Shown here: in pieces, positions 4,418 through 7,495 of the stretch
Position numbering within the stretch: the first letter of the stretch is position 1
How the letters are laid out: each line of letters begins with the position of its first letter
Source: Lysobacterales bacterium
Lineage (GTDB): Bacteria > Pseudomonadota > Gammaproteobacteria > Xanthomonadales > Rhodanobacteraceae
Reading direction: 5' to 3'
Assembly: GCA_013298265.1 (NCBI GenBank)
Contig: JAAFHE010000170.1
Span: 1-7,495 of the forward strand
Length of the DNA stretch: 7,495 bases
Position numbers and translations under genes: made by a program
The notes under the pieces: generated by a model
Told to the model about the DNA's origin: nothing
The model's input: the letters and a program-made list of their open reading frames with translations, nothing else
Database searches by the model: none

Positions 4418-6469
4418 ATGACCGACAGCCGCAATCCCAGCGACCCCGTGCGTCCGCTTTCGCCCGCCGAGCGCAAACTGGTCGAGCAGATCGACCGCAC
4501 CTGGACGCGCGACCGTGCGCTGACCGAACTCAAGACGCACCTGCAGATCGCGATCGAGGTCGAGCTCGCGACAATTCCCATCTATCTGTACACGTATTAC
4601 TCGATCAACCGCACACCGGCCCCGTTTCCCGACTCGGAACTGTCGCGGTTCGCCGACCAGGCCGGCGCCGTCATCATGAGCGTGGCGGTGGAAGAAATGC
4701 TGCATATGTCGCTTTCCTCCAATACGCTGTTTTCGCTCGGCGTGCTGCCGCAGCTATACCTGCGTTCGCCGGCGCCGTATCCGACCAACCTGCCCGGACA
4801 CCAGAAGCTCGGGCCGGACGCCAAACCACTCGCGTTGCCGCTGGCGAAATTCTCGCTGGCGCAGCTCTGGCATTTCCTCGAGATCGAGTATCCGGCCGAG
4901 GTCGACGCGCCACCCGAAGGCGGCAACTGGGAAACCATCGGGCAGATTTACTCCTACGTGCGCTGCATCATCAGTTCAAAGCACATCACCGACGCGGACT
5001 TCCGCCAGGGCGAGAAGCTGCGCCAGATCCAGTCGACGAACTATTCGCCGAACAACATCGACACGGTGTTCCCGGGCGGCAGCTTCGACAAGACCTGTCC
5101 GGTGCCCGCGAGCGCTGCCGGGTCGGCCGCGACCGTGGCGGTCTATCCGAGTCGCGGCGACAGCCATGCGGGCCGTGCCGAACTGATCACGATCGATTCG
5201 CGCAAGAACGCACTGCAGGCAATCCAGACCATCGACGCGCAGGGCGAAGGCTTCGGCCCGAGCAAGTTCGACGACCCGTCCCGGCAGGAGGCGTCGCACT
5301 ACTGGAAATTCCTCTCGCTGCAGTCGCAGCTCGCCGGCTACGACCCCAAGCACGAGAACCTGCCCAAGCGGCCCAAGCCGCCCGCGGCGGCGGCGCGGCA
5401 GTTCACGCCGGAGGAGCTTGCCGGCGTCGTCTTCGATTTCCCCGACAACCCGGTGGCATCGAGCTATCCGGCCGGCCGGCGCGATCTCGCCAATCTCGTC
5501 AGCGGCCTTTATCAGTACATGCTGATCCTGACCGAGACCATCTTCCTGCAGGAGCCGGCGCAGCAGAAGCTGTACTTCAACCAGGCCTTGCATCGCTCGA
5601 TGATCTGGATCCTCGACAAGATCATCCGCACGATGCGCGGCGTGTTCCTGCAGCAGACCAGCGACGTCACCGGCAATCCGCGCCTTGCGCCGACCTTCGA
5701 GAACCTCGATCTCGGGCCGCGCGACCAGGCCTTCGCCACGCTGGTGGCGATGTGCACCGAGCTGGATGCGCGCTACGGCAGCGAGTCGTGGTACAGCGCA
5801 GACCTCAAGGGCTACGTCGACATGGTGCCCAGCCTGCCTGACGTCAGCGCGTTCTGGGCCGCGCCGGCGCAGCCGGGCTGCGATGTATCCAAGTACAAGG
5901 GCGTGCCGAAGTTCCCGGCGAATCCGCCGGCCACGATCGGCGACGGCGAGGCGCGCCACGCCTGCATGGGACTGAACCACTGCGCCGGCCAGGGCCGCAC
6001 GCGCGATAACGACTGCGCCGGCCAGGGCTACTGTTCGACGGCGCTCGAATACAACTACGCCAACCTGGGTTCGCCGAATGTGTCGGACCATACCTGCCAT
6101 GTGAAGAACGACTGCGCCGGGCAGGGCGGCTGCGGCCTTTACGGTACCGGCGAGGAACAGAACGCACCGGCGCACAACCAGTGCGCCACGCTGGGCTCTT
6201 GCGCCACGCCGATCAATGCCGAGCGTTTCAGCACCGATGGGCCGAACCGCGGCAAGGGTGTATGGGTGCGCGCGCGGGAAGTGTTTGCGGAAAAGACCTG
6301 GCCGTCGCTGCGCAAGAAAAATCCGAAGCTGCCGGCGAAGCCGCCGAAAGTGCCCTATCCGAAGCTGTTCCAGTATGGGCCGACCATCGAGTGGATCCAG
6401 GACTACAGCGGCGAAGGCATGACCGCCTGCGGTTCCAGCGGCATGAGCGGCGCAGGCAGTTGTGCCTGA
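4418..6469 (+). CDS. Ferritin-like protein with cysteine-rich C-terminal domain, putative MNIO substrate
   Basis: 683 residues. Residues about 35-300 form a ferritin-like domain of the Pfam PF12902 (VioB-type iminophenyl-pyruvate dimer synthase) kind: HLQIAIEVELATIPIYLYTY on helix 1, VAVEEMLHMSL on helix 2, the family's AIQTIDAQGEG segment, and QEASHYWKFLSL on a later helix. Candidate iron ligands are E49, E93-x2-H96 and E291-x2-H294. Residues about 330-480 form a second helical region (LYQYMLILTETIFL; APTFENLDLGP) of the type that follows this domain in VioB-like proteins. Residues 516-595 are cysteine-rich: C516, C522, C533, C539, C560, C566, C572, C589 and C595, with CAGQG three times and C-x5-C spacing throughout. 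The end (T669-A683) is Gly/Ser-rich with C671 and C682. There is no signal peptide or membrane segment, so it is probably cytoplasmic. It is immediately followed, with 8 nt overlap, by a DUF692/MNIO gene, an enzyme class that modifies peptide cysteines. The tail is therefore a likely substrate. The reaction of the ferritin-like domain is unknown; a VioB-like role in bisindole synthesis is not implied. Confidence 0.9.
   Translation: MTDSRNPSDPVRPLSPAERKLVEQIDRTWTRDRALTELKTHLQIAIEVELATIPIYLYTYYSINRTPAPFPDSELSRFADQAGAVIMSVAVEEMLHMSLSSNTLFSLGVLPQLYLRSPAPYPTNLPGHQKLGPDAKPLALPLAKFSLAQLWHFLEIEYPAEVDAPPEGGNWETIGQIYSYVRCIISSKHITDADFRQGEKLRQIQSTNYSPNNIDTVFPGGSFDKTCPVPASAAGSAATVAVYPSRGDSHAGRAELITIDSRKNALQAIQTIDAQGEGFGPSKFDDPSRQEASHYWKFLSLQSQLAGYDPKHENLPKRPKPPAAAARQFTPEELAGVVFDFPDNPVASSYPAGRRDLANLVSGLYQYMLILTETIFLQEPAQQKLYFNQALHRSMIWILDKIIRTMRGVFLQQTSDVTGNPRLAPTFENLDLGPRDQAFATLVAMCTELDARYGSESWYSADLKGYVDMVPSLPDVSAFWAAPAQPGCDVSKYKGVPKFPANPPATIGDGEARHACMGLNHCAGQGRTRDNDCAGQGYCSTALEYNYANLGSPNVSDHTCHVKNDCAGQGGCGLYGTGEEQNAPAHNQCATLGSCATPINAERFSTDGPNRGKGVWVRAREVFAEKTWPSLRKKNPKLPAKPPKVPYPKLFQYGPTIEWIQDYSGEGMTACGSSGMSGAGSCA
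5963..6202 (+). repeat. Cysteine-repeat segment (C-x5-C units, CAGQG motifs)
   Basis: Residues 516-595 of the ferritin-like protein. Units visible: CMGLNHC-AGQG (516-526), CAGQGYC (533-539), CHVKNDCAGQGGC (560-572) and CATLGSC (589-595). Every neighbouring cysteine within a unit is exactly six residues from the next. Asn/Asp commonly precedes the cysteine that begins CAGQG. The repeats are degenerate at DNA level beyond the motif codons (TGCGCCGGCCAGGGC occurs twice and TGCGCCGGGCAGGGC once), consistent with old internal duplication under selection. Confidence 0.8.
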
Positions 6470-7475
6470 GGCCACGACGACACACGGCGCTGCGGACGCG
6501 ATGCCGCAGCGCCGCAGCGGGCGTGTCCGGGACAATGACCTCGGCCTGGGTGTAGGCCTGCGCAACACGCACTTCGACCACATCCTGGCCGAGCGCCCCG
6601 CGGTCGACTGGTTCGAGGCCATCTCGGAAAACTTCATGGACTCCGGCGGCCGGCCTCGCGCCGTGCTGCACGAGATCGCGCGGCATTATCCGCTCGTGCT
6701 GCACGGCGTATCGCTGTCGATCGGCAGCACCGACCCGATTGATCGTGGCTACGTGCGGCGCCTGCGTCGCCTGGCCGACGAGGTCGACGCGCGCTGGGTC
6801 AGCGATCACCTGTGCTGGACCGGGGTGCTCGGTATCAACAGCCACGACCTGCTGCCGCTGCCGCTGAATGCGGAAGTGCTCGCCCACGTCACGTCGCGCG
6901 TGCACGCGGTGCAGGACCTGCTCGGCCGTTCGCTGGTACTGGAGAATCCGAGCACCTACCTGCGCTTTCGCGACTCCGATGTGAGCGAGCCCGATTTCCT
7001 GCGCGCGCTGTGCGACGCGACCGGTTGCCGGCTGCTGCTCGACGTCAACAACGTCTACGTGAGCTGCTACAACGCCGGCACGGATCCGCAGGCCTATCTC
7101 GATGCCTTTCCGTTTGATCGCGTGGTGCAGTTGCACCTCGCCGGTCACCAGCACTGCGGCACGCACATCGTCGACACGCACGACCGGCCGGTCAGTGATG
7201 CGGTATGGGCGCTGTTTGCCCAGGCCTGGCAGCGCAGCGGCGGTGCGGCGACGCTGCTGGAATGGGACGGCGACGTGCCCGCATTCGCGCGGGTCCATGC
7301 GGAAGTGCTGCGGGCGAAGGAGTTCATGGCGGCCGTGGAAGGCCGGTCCGCGCAGGCGGACGCGGTCGCGTCAGGACCCTGGGCGCGTGACGCCGCGGCG
7401 GATCAGGTGCTGTCGACGCCGGTCGATTTCCTGGTCCCCGACGTCATGGGCCGCAGCCGGCTGCAATCCGCATGA
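6462..7475 (+). CDS. DUF692 / MNIO family multinuclear non-heme iron oxidase
   Basis: 337 residues from the GTG at 6462; an ATG at 6501 (residue 14) is an alternative start, and neither has a strong Shine-Dalgarno. The frame begins inside the last codons of the ferritin-like gene (8-nt overlap), so translation is probably coupled. The TIM-barrel family signature (Pfam PF05114; MbnB, TglH and BufB relatives) is complete: GLGVGLR, EAISENF (E56), LHGVSLSIG (H81), VSDHLCW (D115, H116), ENPSTYL (E161), LLLDVNNVYVS (D194, N196), QLHLAGH (H225, H229), VDTHDRPV (D238, H240) and LLEWDGDVP (E267). These include the positions expected to bind the iron ions, so the enzyme should be active. Characterised members use mixed-valent iron and O2 to modify cysteines of peptides, usually with a partner protein. 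A tail of about 45 residues after the barrel (from about 292) has no motif I recognise. The upstream cysteine-rich protein is the likely substrate. Confidence 0.93.
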   Translation: MPEATTTHGAADAMPQRRSGRVRDNDLGLGVGLRNTHFDHILAERPAVDWFEAISENFMDSGGRPRAVLHEIARHYPLVLHGVSLSIGSTDPIDRGYVRRLRRLADEVDARWVSDHLCWTGVLGINSHDLLPLPLNAEVLAHVTSRVHAVQDLLGRSLVLENPSTYLRFRDSDVSEPDFLRALCDATGCRLLLDVNNVYVSCYNAGTDPQAYLDAFPFDRVVQLHLAGHQHCGTHIVDTHDRPVSDAVWALFAQAWQRSGGAATLLEWDGDVPAFARVHAEVLRAKEFMAAVEGRSAQADAVASGPWARDAAADQVLSTPVDFLVPDVMGRSRLQSA

Positions 7476-7495
7476 GCCTATTCGCGCCCGGCCTG
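7472..7495 (+). CDS. Start of a third operon gene (8 codons visible)
   Basis: ATG at 7472-7474 overlaps the MNIO stop as ATGA and opens MSLFAPGL before the window ends. The four-base overlap is typical of translationally coupled genes in one operon. MNIO genes are commonly followed by a partner protein with a DUF2063 (PF09836) domain, and an N-terminus of this style would fit, but eight residues cannot identify the family. Confidence 0.5.

Noticed and set aside
4976..6637. 553-codon minus-strand open frame antisense to the ferritin-like gene
   Set aside because: Its product is Arg/Ala/His-rich without recognisable domains, and it mirrors a plus-strand gene with clear motifs. Long antisense frames are expected in GC-rich coding DNA.
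6228..7298. 356-codon minus-strand open frame antisense to the MNIO gene
   Set aside because: Same explanation: the MNIO signature on the plus strand is complete, and the antisense product has no domain-like pattern.

Overview
The window is a GC-rich (roughly two-thirds G+C) stretch of a proteobacterial chromosome. Short intergenic gaps, Shine-Dalgarno sites of the AGGAG/AAGGA type and the gene content (a roadblock-fold protein, a LuxR-type regulator, a DUF692 enzyme) suggest a gammaproteobacterium of the Xanthomonadales/Nevskiales kind. That placement is an inference from memory of similar proteins, not a measured one. I see no insertion sequence, tRNA, rRNA, CRISPR array or integrase.

Layout. 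(1) Positions 1-1418, minus strand: a roadblock/LC7-fold protein (1062-1418) is followed downstream by an unrecognised protein of more than 308 residues that runs off the left edge (ORF 2-925). A long two-part hairpin lies in the gap between them. (2) 1419-1851: a divergent intergenic region with a 35-codon ORF whose stop overlaps the likely start of the next gene (TGATG). (3) 1852-2520, plus strand: a LuxR-type transcriptional regulator with a degenerate receiver-like N-terminal half. (4) 2521-2758: the convergent gap, with a weak hairpin. (5) 2759-3815, minus strand: a class I SAM-dependent methyltransferase of the COG2521 type, which appears to begin at a non-standard AUC codon, followed by a 38-residue lysine-rich protein. 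(6) 3816-4417: a long gene-free stretch carrying the best sigma70-like promoter of the window. (7) 4418 to the right edge, plus strand: a tightly packed operon of a 683-residue ferritin-like protein with a cysteine-rich C-terminal region, a DUF692/MNIO enzyme overlapping it by 8 nt, and the first 8 codons of a third gene overlapping by ATGA.

The most interesting part is region 7. MNIO (multinuclear non-heme iron-dependent oxidase, DUF692) enzymes are known to modify cysteines in ribosomally made peptides, as in methanobactin, 3-thiaglutamate and bufferin pathways. Here the gene directly before the MNIO is not a small precursor peptide. It encodes a large ferritin-like, probably di-iron, protein related to the VioB-type 'iminophenyl-pyruvate dimer synthase' fold. 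Its C-terminal region has nine cysteines arranged almost entirely as C-x5-C units with repeated CAGQG motifs. The simplest reading is that the tail is the MNIO substrate, giving a protein that joins a ferritin-like domain to a post-translationally modified, possibly metal-binding, cysteine domain. This is a hypothesis from gene order and motif content. The individual domain calls are firm.
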